From contig BQJU01000032.1 of assembly GCA_021604865.1 (NCBI GenBank), forward strand, positions 21,189 through 85,188: 64,000 nt of DNA, in the 5' to 3' direction. Under the pieces are notes generated by a model. It saw only the letters and a list, made by a program, of their open reading frames with translations, did no database searches and was not told the origin of the DNA. The position numbers and the translations under genes were made by a program. The stretch comes from Saprospiraceae bacterium. GTDB lineage: Bacteria; Bacteroidota; Bacteroidia; Chitinophagales; Saprospiraceae. This document shows positions 36,203 through 44,640 of the stretch, piece after piece. The number at the start of each line of letters is the position of its first letter. Positions within the stretch are counted from its first letter, which is position 1.

Positions 36203-38353
36203 ATGCCTGATCAAACGCCTTTACCACCTTTGGCTGCTAAAATCCAGTTTATCGCCTACCACCGGCCGGCTTTAAGCGATGGTCTTTATTACCTTGAGGT
36301 CAAGCCGAGCCTAAGTACCAAGGGCACCCAACGTATCACCGGAGGAACTCAGCGTAAATATTTCCAGATATCTGGTACGCGCTTTCAATTGAAGCCGCAG
36401 GAAGTACATTCGGTTTTCCCGCCCAATGGCAGCCTGGGAGATCATGAAAACGTACTGCCTCATATCATCCTCAACCGCAGTACCCTCCCCTGGGAACGAT
36501 ACGCGGATGGTAGTAGCGATAACATGCCCTGGCTGGCCCTGCTGGTATTTGACGGGGTGGAGGAAATACCACCATCGGAGGTCATTAGCCTGAAGGATTT
36601 AAAGACAACAGCTGGCGAAAAACGTTTCCCTTTGATTACCCTCGAACCTGGTCAGACAGATACAGATCAGGTGACGGTGATTGATGTAAAAAGAGGGCTA
36701 TTAGATAAAATCGTTCCCAGCAAAGCCGACCTGGAATACCTGGCCCATGTCCGTCAGGGATTTGATGTACACGACGACAAAACAGGGAGTGAATATGCCG
36801 TGGTCATCGCTAATCGCCTGCCCTCACAAGAGGGTATCAGTCAGGTACATCTGGTGGCTATGGAAGATCGGTATGTGGGCAATGATTTTGATTATAAAAC
36901 CACAAATGATCAGGATACCGTAAGGCTTGTCAGCCTTTACAGTTGGCAATTTGCCTGTATTAATCCCCAAAAAAGCCTGCCGCGAATTCTGGAACATTTG
37001 AATTCCGAAACCACGTTGTCCGGTGATCATAATTTGCGACTTCCAGCAGTCAATAACCCACTCGCTGATGGCTTTTTATCCACCGGTTTTGTCCCCCTAC
37101 GTCATTTAATGCGTAATGGTGACAAGAGTGTTTCCTGGTTTCATGGGCCCTTAGCTACGGGAATCAACCCCAATCATGCGGACGCCTTACCGGTCATGGG
37201 TTCCGATGCGCTCCTGCGTTTTGACGGCAATACTGGCATGTTTGATGTTTCCTATGCCTCGGCTTGGGAACTCGGGCGTATGCTGATCCTGCAAAGCAAG
37301 GCCGTATCTGTGAGTTTATACAATTGGAAACGCAGCCATGCCCATGAGAACAAAACCGCTGAATTGCAGCTCACCCATGCACATTTGCCTGCTCAGGGTT
37401 TATTTGATAAAACGGATACCGCGTTGGCCATTCCCGAAAATGTGCGCAAATGGTTTCAGAATCTGAGTTTGCTGGAAGGCGTACCTTTTAGTTATCTGGT
37501 TCCCGACACACGTATGTTGCCCGTGGAATCGCTCCGCTTTTTTGTGGTAGACAATGAATGGGTAGAATGTCTCTTAGATGGTGCATTTAGTGTTGGCAGA
37601 GTAGTTGCTGATGATCTACAACAGGATCACGGTCACCATCATGATGACGCAAAGCTCAATCCAGCCGAAAACCCCTTTGCCTTTCTGAGTGGTTTTTTGA
37701 TGCGCTCAGAAGCCGTTGCCGGTTATCCCGACCTTAAAATTGATGCTTATCAAACACAAAGTAAGTTTTCGCTCCGTCAAAACTCCATAGCTATCCTCAA
37801 AAATGCGGACAGTACGGATGAGCAAATCCGGGTTGCTTTGGTGCCTGATTTTCCAACTGAGATTCCTGATGATCAATTGACTTTGGTTACTGAAATCCCT
37901 CAGGAAAAGTGGCTGGTGCATCTGACAAAAGAAGATGAGCAATATGCCATCCATAGAAGTGGCGACAACTTTCAGGTCCTGCTCAAAAATAAACTGCTCC
38001 GGCGAGAAAAGCTTTCGGAAAACGTACTGCTGTGCCTCTTTGAGGGCGCCATTGAAGAAGTAGATATGTATCAAAATCCAGAAACCTTGCATTTTGGCGT
38101 AGATCGCCCTGATCCCAATATCAATACTTACCACAAACAGCTCAAAAACCGCCAGGGAGGTTCTTTGGATAATGTAAATGTCGCTCCCCTACCCTATAAG
38201 AAAAATGATGCCGAAATGCGGGTATTAGATATTGCAGACCTGGCTACCCAGAAAATCAAGACCCAACTTTCCTGGAATAGGATTGACTCGGCTTTATTTG
38301 CCATCGAGATGACAGAAGGAGTGGAGCGCATACGGTTTAAAGCAGGAAACTAA
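36203..38353 (+). CDS. 716 aa protein of unknown function, last gene of the large-protein operon
   Basis: The start is 13 nt after the DUF6603-like gene. The protein has no signal peptide or membrane segment. Recognisable landmarks are LPWERYADGSSDNMPWLALL with an acidic DGVEE turn, a central VSYASAWELGRMLILQSKAV, and GVPFSYLVPDTRMLPVESLR followed by FFVVDNEWVECLLDGAFSVG. The last motif ends in a His/Asp cluster (DHGHHHDD, about 474-481) that could bind metal, or is just a linker. I cannot name a family. Its place with the 1522 aa and 1366 aa genes suggests a structural or assembly component of the same complex. Confidence 0.7.
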   Translation: MPDQTPLPPLAAKIQFIAYHRPALSDGLYYLEVKPSLSTKGTQRITGGTQRKYFQISGTRFQLKPQEVHSVFPPNGSLGDHENVLPHIILNRSTLPWERYADGSSDNMPWLALLVFDGVEEIPPSEVISLKDLKTTAGEKRFPLITLEPGQTDTDQVTVIDVKRGLLDKIVPSKADLEYLAHVRQGFDVHDDKTGSEYAVVIANRLPSQEGISQVHLVAMEDRYVGNDFDYKTTNDQDTVRLVSLYSWQFACINPQKSLPRILEHLNSETTLSGDHNLRLPAVNNPLADGFLSTGFVPLRHLMRNGDKSVSWFHGPLATGINPNHADALPVMGSDALLRFDGNTGMFDVSYASAWELGRMLILQSKAVSVSLYNWKRSHAHENKTAELQLTHAHLPAQGLFDKTDTALAIPENVRKWFQNLSLLEGVPFSYLVPDTRMLPVESLRFFVVDNEWVECLLDGAFSVGRVVADDLQQDHGHHHDDAKLNPAENPFAFLSGFLMRSEAVAGYPDLKIDAYQTQSKFSLRQNSIAILKNADSTDEQIRVALVPDFPTEIPDDQLTLVTEIPQEKWLVHLTKEDEQYAIHRSGDNFQVLLKNKLLRREKLSENVLLCLFEGAIEEVDMYQNPETLHFGVDRPDPNINTYHKQLKNRQGGSLDNVNVAPLPYKKNDAEMRVLDIADLATQKIKTQLSWNRIDSALFAIEMTEGVERIRFKAGN

Positions 38354-38694
38354 CCGTTTACACAAAACCAAAATATGTTAAATCTTCTCCTCCATAAAAG
38401 AAATCCACGCCTCTCACCAAACATGAACGCGTCTATACAGTTCAATAGGAAATAAAACAAGTTTATAGCTTGTTTTGATTGCAAATCAATACCTCAGGTC
38501 TTACATAACCATTCTCTTTCCCCCAGTATACATTGACCCCTTACGATCCATTCTCCTGAATGTAGGATGCACCTATGCCTATGGAGGAATTATTTTTTCA
38601 CCTGTCAATTTCACGACGAACCCACCCCAGACATGATCATGTACAACATGTAAATTTCTTATTATTTTTTTTAGAACTAAAGCAAAATAAAATT
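38354..38694. other. 341 bp intergenic stretch before the fasciclin gene
   Basis: No gene is supported: the frame open from 38575 only extends the fasciclin gene upstream of its signal peptide. A small stem, TTGATT (38475-38480) with AATCAA (38484-38489), is present. TAAATTTC near 38650 resembles a -7 element, but no matching -33 element was found. Confidence 0.5.
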
Positions 38695-39993
38695 ATGAAA
38701 ACGTTCAAGTCATTCCTTTTTTTAATTGCCCTGTGCCTAGGCATGGGATTCGCTACAGTCAAGGCTCAAGATATTGCTGCCGTGGTAACCGAAAATGAAG
38801 ACCTTTCTACTTTAATTACAGCGGTGAAGCAAGCGGGGCTTACAGAAACTCTTCAGGAAGCGGGGCCTTACACGCTGTTTGCTCCCAAAAATTCGGGATT
38901 TAAGGATTTGTCCAAAATCCGATTGAATACCCTGATGCAATTTGGTATGGAAGCACACCTCAAAGAGCTTTTATCTTCACACATTGTAAAGGGAATCTAT
39001 ACCGAAGCTGGTCTGCGGATGGCCATTGAAGAAAATGGAGGTACTCTGCAAATGCAGAGCCTCTCTGGTCATCCTTTAACCCTAACCATTGATGGTGACA
39101 AAGTAGAGATTATAGACCACCTTGGGGAAGCTTCTGAAGTCGAAAAAGCAGATATTCAGGCTTCCAATGGAATCGTTCATATCATTGATGAAGTGGTGAT
39201 ACCTATTGAAATGGAAGATTATGCTCGCGCTGGTGGATATTATTCCGATGATGAATTTACCAGCCGTGGTGTCGATGTTGATGATCCGGAGACAAAAAAA
39301 TCAATGACCAAAGAAGAGAAAAAAGCGAAAGATGTAATGGTCAAAGAAAAAGAAACGAAAAAAAGAAGCGATGTTAATAAATTAGAGGTTGCGGAGGTCA
39401 AAGACATCGTAGAAATGGCCAATTCTTTGAAGAATACCACCATTGCAGCCAAAGCTATTCAAACGGCAGGTCTTACCGAAGAATTTAAAAAAGACGACAA
39501 TTATACCATTTTCATTCCTACCGACGAGGCCTTTACCTATGTGCCTGCTGATAGGCTCAACAATATGATGCAATCAGAGAATCAGGAAGAAATAAGCCGT
39601 TTGATGCGGTATCACCTGGTAGATAACAAAGAGAAATTTGTTGACCTGCTTGATAAAACAGATTGGGGTGAAGATGTAAAGAGTTACAAAACTGTAGCTG
39701 GAGAAAAAATCAGTATTCAACTCAAAGATGGTCAGTTTGTATTGACAGACCGTTCCGGTAATACCGCTCATATTGTAGGTGCCAATATTACTGCTTCCAA
39801 TGGTGTAATCTATTTGATCGATGGCGTCTTGTTTCCTGACGAAGGCATGAAATATGAAAAGCCGGCGAGAAAGGAAAAGATGAAAGATGGAAAAACACCA
39901 GCGAAGAACGTTGAGGAAAAACAAATGAAAAAAGAGCAGATGAAGAAAGAAAAGGCAAAAGAGAAAAAAAAGAAGGACAATAATAATCAATAA
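38695..39993 (+). CDS. Exported protein with two fasciclin (FAS1) domains
   Basis: I choose the ATG at 38695, which gives a 432 aa protein with a proper signal peptide (MKTFKSFLFLIALCLGMGFA, cut near VKAQ/D); an in-frame ATG at 38575 would bury it. FAS1 domain 1 spans about 27-170 (LITAVKQAGLTETLQEAGPY, TLFAPKNSGF, NGIVHIIDEVVIP). FAS1 domain 2 spans about 237-385 (AIQTAGLTEEFKKDDNYTIF, IPTDEAF, NGVIYLIDGVLFP). A charged linker separates them and the tail is a Lys/Glu-rich stretch. FAS1 domains mediate adhesion in secreted and surface proteins; the Lys-rich tail could contact acidic polysaccharide. No T9SS tail is seen, so periplasmic or outer-surface placement is open. Confidence 0.9.
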   Translation: MKTFKSFLFLIALCLGMGFATVKAQDIAAVVTENEDLSTLITAVKQAGLTETLQEAGPYTLFAPKNSGFKDLSKIRLNTLMQFGMEAHLKELLSSHIVKGIYTEAGLRMAIEENGGTLQMQSLSGHPLTLTIDGDKVEIIDHLGEASEVEKADIQASNGIVHIIDEVVIPIEMEDYARAGGYYSDDEFTSRGVDVDDPETKKSMTKEEKKAKDVMVKEKETKKRSDVNKLEVAEVKDIVEMANSLKNTTIAAKAIQTAGLTEEFKKDDNYTIFIPTDEAFTYVPADRLNNMMQSENQEEISRLMRYHLVDNKEKFVDLLDKTDWGEDVKSYKTVAGEKISIQLKDGQFVLTDRSGNTAHIVGANITASNGVIYLIDGVLFPDEGMKYEKPARKEKMKDGKTPAKNVEEKQMKKEQMKKEKAKEKKKKDNNNQ

Positions 39994-40015
39994 TTAGTCT
40001 TGCTGAAATAGGAGA

Positions 40016-40063
40016 ATGGAGCGGTGATTTATCTGAAATAGCTCGGTAAAGTAACCGCTCCAT
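40016..40063 (+). terminator. Candidate terminator after the fasciclin gene
   Basis: ATGGAGCGGT (40016-40025) and ACCGCTCCAT (40054-40063) form a perfect 10 bp stem with a 28 nt loop, followed by CGCCTTTTATAT. It starts 23 nt after the stop. The long loop makes it less certain than a compact terminator. Confidence 0.65.
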
Positions 40064-40246
40064 CGCCTTTTATATGCTCTAGAATCAGTTTTATTTTGTC
40101 CAAATAAGTAGAGCAAAGCCCTTTCCTACTTCCGTTAAATTTACGCCAATGTTCTGCCAAAAAAGGATTGAAACTCAAGATTTTTCCTATTTTGAGGTCA
40201 ATCAATATCTCAAATTCATCCTTAACACGTAAAAGAAATCCGGTTT

Positions 40247-40873
40247 ATGGACATCAAACAAATCTTTAAGAACAACCAGGCGTGGATCAATAACAAATTG
40301 AAGCTTGACAAGGATTATTTTGAAAACCTATCCAAAGGTCAAACCCCAAAAGTGCTGTATATTGGCTGTTCTGATAGCCGGGTAACGGCCGAAGACCTCA
40401 TGGGCGCTCAGCCAGGAGAAGTATTTGTGCATAGAAACATCGCCAATATGGTCATCAATATAGACCTGGGTGCGATGTCCGTAATCAATTATGCGGTCAA
40501 ACACCTACAAGTTAAACACGTCATCGTTTGCGGTCATTATTACTGTGGCGGTGTGAAAGCAGCCATGCAATCTGCCGACCTGGGCATCCTCAACCCCTGG
40601 CTCAGAGAGATTCGGGACGTTTATCGTTTACACCAGGGAGAGTTGGACAAAATCACTGATGAAGATAAAAAATACAAACGCCTGGTAGAGTTAAATGTAC
40701 AAGAACAATGTGTCAATGTTATTAAAACTGCTGATGTACAAAGAGCTATCCGAGACAATAATTTAACCGTCCATGGATGGGTTTTTGACATCAATAGTGG
40801 AAAGCTGATTGACCTGGGCATTAATTTCGACCAGATCCTTCTCGAAATAATGGCTATTTATCGACTAAAATGA
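40247..40873 (+). CDS. can: Beta-class carbonic anhydrase
   Basis: A 208 aa enzyme interconverting CO2 and bicarbonate, probably cytoplasmic since no signal peptide is present. Zinc ligands are Cys41 (CSDSR), His97 and Cys100 (CGHYYCGG), and Asp43/Arg45 form the conserved dyad. EVFVHRNIANMV and the C-terminal VHGWVFDINSGKL segment are characteristic. The length is normal. It is a single gene with no link to the carbohydrate loci on either side; it ends in a region with a T-rich stretch but no clear hairpin. The symbol follows the family name used in many bacteria. Confidence 0.95.
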   Translation: MDIKQIFKNNQAWINNKLKLDKDYFENLSKGQTPKVLYIGCSDSRVTAEDLMGAQPGEVFVHRNIANMVINIDLGAMSVINYAVKHLQVKHVIVCGHYYCGGVKAAMQSADLGILNPWLREIRDVYRLHQGELDKITDEDKKYKRLVELNVQEQCVNVIKTADVQRAIRDNNLTVHGWVFDINSGKLIDLGINFDQILLEIMAIYRLK

Positions 40874-41033
40874 TTGATTGTTTTTTTTGAAACCTTTCCA
40901 ACCGGTATCCATCCGGAACGTAACAACGTAAGTCAAAAAATATTGAATGCTACTCCCTAAGGGGTCAGCGAATTCTTACCGTGCCTATGCACAGAATTTT
41001 AAAGCACGATGTCCCAGTACACCAGTACTGTAT

Positions 41034-41074
41034 AGAACAGTTTTTCACCTCCATACAGAATAGTGCAGAATAGT
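41034..41074 (+). promoter_or_regulatory. Three AGAAYAGT direct repeats, possible operator
   Basis: AGAACAGT at 41034-41041, AGAATAGT at 41057-41064 and AGAATAGT at 41067-41074. The start-to-start spacings of 23 and 10 bp are near two and one helical turns, as expected for a protein bound on one face of DNA. They lie about 410-450 bp before the susC start. No regulator gene in the window can be linked to them. Confidence 0.35.
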
Positions 41075-41309
41075 TTTAAAATTCCATCTTCCTATCTTTA
41101 TCAAAAATATAATATTGCTGAGCTGGCCAATCCCAAATTAATTATTGAAAACAGGAAAATATTAGGGCTGATATTATAAAGAGCAAAATTGGAGTTAACT
41201 CCTTGAAGGCTCATTATCGTTTGCAAAAGCCAGCAAATTAACATCTGTCCTAAATAATACACTTCACTATTCAGAGCAAGTTTGCAACCTATACTTCTGC
41301 ACTGAAGCT

Positions 41310-41404
41310 TTCGTTGGGCGTCTTCGCCATGCTCCTACACTATAACCAGCTATGGCGCAAGTGTAAGACTACGATACCGGCACACGGCCGAAGCCTATAA
41401 CGAA
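41310..41404. repeat. 95 bp imperfect inverted repeat upstream of susC
   Basis: TTCGTT (41310-41315) at one end matches AACGAA (41399-41404) at the other. TCTTCG / CGAAGC and TACACT (41336-41341) / AGTGTA (41360-41365) pair further in. The block is more G/C-rich than its surroundings. It could be a folded RNA, a repeat element or a relic of a small mobile element. I saw no second copy in the window. Confidence 0.4.
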
Positions 41405-41425
41405 GGACTCAGCACACATGTTAGA

Positions 41426-41453
41426 TTGACCTCTAAACTAGCTCTTAACTTTC
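41426..41453 (+). promoter_or_regulatory. Candidate promoter of the susC operon
   Basis: TTG (41426-41428), 17 nt spacer, TAACTTTC (41446-41453), seven of eight matches to TAnnTTTG. It would place the transcript start roughly 25-30 nt before the susC ATG at 41487. Confidence 0.4.
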
Positions 41454-41486
41454 TTTCTAAATCTTACAAAACTAAAAACTAGGTTT

Positions 41487-44400
41487 ATGAAGCCCATTTT
41501 TCTACTATCCAAGCGATGCTCAAAGCCTCTTATAGTCTTTGGAGTATTAATCTTTTCACTACAGATTGGTTGGAGTCAACGGACTGTTTCAGGAACGGTT
41601 ACGGATGCAGATACCAAGGAACCTCTCATTGGTGTTAGTATTCTGGCCAAAGGGACTTCAACCGGCACTATTACCGATTATGACGGACGTTATTCACTTG
41701 ATGTACCAGAAGATGTTAATGTTTTAGAATACTCTTATACCGGATATGGCCGCCAGGAAGTTCAGGTTGACGGTCAATCAGTCATAAATGTAAGCCTTAG
41801 TTCAGGTGCAATTCTGGATGAGGTGGTTGTTATTGGTTATGGTACCCAGAAAAAAGCAGATGTTACCGGGGCCATTTCCAGGTTTGAAGCTGAAAGCTTG
41901 GAAGAACGCCCAATTTCTCGTGTAGATCAGGCATTGGTAGGGCAATTAGCGGGTGTACGAGTCCAGCAAACGAGCGGTACACCAGGGGCTGGCTTCCGGG
42001 TTCAGATTAGAGGAACTGGTTCAATCAACGCAAACAATCAACCGCTTTATGTTGTGGACGGATTTCCATTGGAAGTGTCAGAACAAAATGGAAGTGGTGA
42101 CTTTACTTCGGGAAATCCACTAGACAATATCAATCCAAATGACATTGCATCCATTGAAGTGCTAAAAGATGCGGCGGCGGCAGCTATTTACGGTTCCCGT
42201 GCTTCAAACGGAGTTGTATTAATTACAACAAAAACCGGGAAGACTGGTAAAGCAAAGATAAGTTTGAATGCTAGTTACGGCTGGAATGAAACCGCCAAAA
42301 AACTTGACATTCTGAATGCTGAAGAATGGATTGACCGAGCCTCAGAAATGATAGATGACTCCTGGGAAGCTTCCGGTGCGGACAGGTCTCGCAATCAGAC
42401 CTCTGCTGAGCGCTTAGCTATTCTGGGGTCCTTCAATCGTGGCCTGATCAAGGATGAGCGCTGGGCAATGCCCGGACATCCTGGTCTTATGTTTATCGAT
42501 TGGCAGGATGAAATGTTTAGAAAAGGTGCTGTCCAAAACTATAGCCTTTCTGCTTCCGGTGGAAACGAATATGTACAGTATTACGTTTCCGGTGATTACC
42601 TGGATTCTGAAGGCATCGCCATTGGTTTAGGTTACAAACAATATTCCGCCAGAGCCAATGTCGAAGTAAATGCCAGTAATAAATTAAAATTGGGAATCAA
42701 TATTGCTCCCTCCTACTCCATCGCCAGTGATCCGGGTGTTGAAGGAAAGGATCAGCAAATGCACATTACCGTTGGAATGGTGCCCGTTTCCGAAGATACA
42801 ATTGGATTGGATGTCAATGTCGGAGAAAATGATATTTACACCTGGGGTAATTCTAGGTCCAGTCCGGTAAGGGTTGTTGAAAACTCTATCGGCGACCGGA
42901 AAATCTTCCGAACGATTGGTACTGTTTATGCACAGTATAGCATTATTGAAGGGTTGAATTTTCGCACCTCTTTCAATCTTGACAATGTTGATCAAAACAC
43001 CAAATCTTATACCCCTGCATGGGTTACCCGCAACCGTACTGCCGAAGGAAGGTATAGTGGATATCGTCGCCAGGTTTTCGTGAATGAAAATACCTTGTCA
43101 TTAAACAAAACTTTTGGAGGCGTTCATAATTTAGCTGCTATTGTAGGTACCTCCTACAACACCACCAAATTTGACAACTTTGATATTCGTGTTTCAGGTG
43201 GGTTTAACTCTGAGGTTATTACAACACTTAATGCTGCCAACATCAACGCAGGTTCTACCTTTACCCGGGAAACAAAAAATACCCTGGTCTCCTATTTTGG
43301 CAGGCTGCAATATAACCTTAAAGACCGCTATCTACTTACGGCCTCCATTCGCCGAGACGGTTCTTCACGTTTTGGCCCCGAGACCAAGTGGGGGGTATTC
43401 CCATCAGTTTCTGCAGGTTGGAGAATTTCAGAAGAAGCATTTATGCAGGATGTTGACTTTATCAGCAGCTTAAAAGTGAGGGGTAGCTGGGGAATTTCAG
43501 GAAATAACGGTATTGGAGATTATTCTCATGTTTCCATTCTGGATTTTGACAATTACTCTTTTGGTGGCTCCCTTGCTCCGGGTCAGGTTCCTAGTAATTT
43601 TGCCAACCCTAACTTAAGCTGGGAAGAGTCTGAAACAATAGACATTGGTCTGGACTTTGGATTATTCAATAACAGAATTTTTGCTTCTTTTGATTATTAC
43701 ACAAAAAGAAACACGGACTTGCTTTTGAATATTCCAGTGCCAACGGCCATTGGCTTTTCCTCAGCGCTTACCAACATAGGTGAAGTGTTGAACAAAGGCT
43801 GGGAAGTGGAATTGTCTACCCGGAATCTAACCGGAAAGTTGAGCTGGAATACCAGCATTAACTTTAGTCATAACTCCAATGAAGTAATACAATTAGGTCC
43901 TGAAAACACGCCTATTTTAGGTGGTGCTTTTGACATTCCTCATAATATCCTGATGGTTGGACAACCGATGTATAGCATTTACGTGGTCCAGCAGATTGGC
44001 ATTCTTACACAAGCAGATGTTGATGGTGGGGCTCCGCTTTACGGAAACCAGGCAGAAGGAGATCCAAAATACTTCGACGCAAATGGCGATGGTGTTATTT
44101 CTCCTGATGACCGCATACTTTCAGGGCATCCAAATCCGGATTATATCTGGGGGATTACCAATTCTTTTAGTTTTAAAGGTTTTGACCTCAGCTTTTTACT
44201 CCAGGGACAATGGGGCGGTAAGATCTATTCGACTTATGGCCGCGCCATGGACCGGACAGGTCAGGGTTTTACAGACAACACACTGGGATTCCACCGCGAT
44301 CGTTGGAGATCACCAGAAAACCCTGGAGCCGGAGATCGCGGAAAAGCATCTTCAAGTTTCGGGCGGATTAAAAACACCGATTGGTTGTATCATAATGACT

Positions 44401-44621
44401 ACTGGAGGATAAGAAATATTACGCTGGGGTATAACCTCGGCAGTCTGGTCAAAAATAAACTCATTAGTGGTGCAAGAATTTATGCCACCGCCGAAAATTA
44501 TTTTGGCAAAGACAAATATGCCGGTGGTTTCAACCCTGAAGCAGTGAATAACAGTGGGGATGACTACGGTGCGTTTCCTTTGGCTAAGTCCATCATTTTT
44601 GGGCTGAATGTCACCTTTTGA
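41487..44621 (+). CDS. SusC/RagA family TonB-dependent outer-membrane transporter
   Basis: The 1044 aa product has a signal peptide (about 1-30, SLQIGWSQ/RTV). A carboxypeptidase-regulatory-like domain covers about 31-112 (VSGTVTDADTKEPLIGVSIL), then DEVVVIGYGTQKKADVTGAI leads to the plug (about 115-250; GLAG-type SVRGQ region seen as GVRVQQTSGTPGAGFRVQIR). The 22-strand barrel fills the rest, ending in an aromatic residue (NVTF). SusC proteins import oligosaccharides across the outer membrane using TonB energy, with SusD as the lid. susD begins 19 nt later. Downstream enzymes suggest rhamnose/uronate oligosaccharides as cargo. No N-terminal STN domain is present, so signalling to an anti-sigma factor through this protein is not expected. 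Confidence 0.96.
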   Translation: MKPIFLLSKRCSKPLIVFGVLIFSLQIGWSQRTVSGTVTDADTKEPLIGVSILAKGTSTGTITDYDGRYSLDVPEDVNVLEYSYTGYGRQEVQVDGQSVINVSLSSGAILDEVVVIGYGTQKKADVTGAISRFEAESLEERPISRVDQALVGQLAGVRVQQTSGTPGAGFRVQIRGTGSINANNQPLYVVDGFPLEVSEQNGSGDFTSGNPLDNINPNDIASIEVLKDAAAAAIYGSRASNGVVLITTKTGKTGKAKISLNASYGWNETAKKLDILNAEEWIDRASEMIDDSWEASGADRSRNQTSAERLAILGSFNRGLIKDERWAMPGHPGLMFIDWQDEMFRKGAVQNYSLSASGGNEYVQYYVSGDYLDSEGIAIGLGYKQYSARANVEVNASNKLKLGINIAPSYSIASDPGVEGKDQQMHITVGMVPVSEDTIGLDVNVGENDIYTWGNSRSSPVRVVENSIGDRKIFRTIGTVYAQYSIIEGLNFRTSFNLDNVDQNTKSYTPAWVTRNRTAEGRYSGYRRQVFVNENTLSLNKTFGGVHNLAAIVGTSYNTTKFDNFDIRVSGGFNSEVITTLNAANINAGSTFTRETKNTLVSYFGRLQYNLKDRYLLTASIRRDGSSRFGPETKWGVFPSVSAGWRISEEAFMQDVDFISSLKVRGSWGISGNNGIGDYSHVSILDFDNYSFGGSLAPGQVPSNFANPNLSWEESETIDIGLDFGLFNNRIFASFDYYTKRNTDLLLNIPVPTAIGFSSALTNIGEVLNKGWEVELSTRNLTGKLSWNTSINFSHNSNEVIQLGPENTPILGGAFDIPHNILMVGQPMYSIYVVQQIGILTQADVDGGAPLYGNQAEGDPKYFDANGDGVISPDDRILSGHPNPDYIWGITNSFSFKGFDLSFLLQGQWGGKIYSTYGRAMDRTGQGFTDNTLGFHRDRWRSPENPGAGDRGKASSSFGRIKNTDWLYHNDYWRIRNITLGYNLGSLVKNKLISGARIYATAENYFGKDKYAGGFNPEAVNNSGDDYGAFPLAKSIIFGLNVTF

Positions 44622-44640
44622 TCAACTCTAAATTAAAATA

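Larger units (their letters stand above)
40874..41486. other. 613 bp non-coding region upstream of susC
   Basis: No gene is supported. It contains a CAGTAC/GTACTG stem near 41015-41030, three AGAAYAGT copies (41034-41074), a 95 bp imperfect inverted repeat (41310-41404) and a candidate promoter (41426-41453). These are listed separately. Confidence 0.7.

Noticed and set aside
22736..38353. Prophage or contractile injection system
   Set aside because: Apart from the fibre-like S74 protein there is no sheath, tube, baseplate, capsid, terminase, integrase or AAA+ gene in the window.
38575..38694. N-terminal extension of the fasciclin protein
   Set aside because: The signal peptide starts at the ATG at 38695, so the 40 extra residues are probably not translated.
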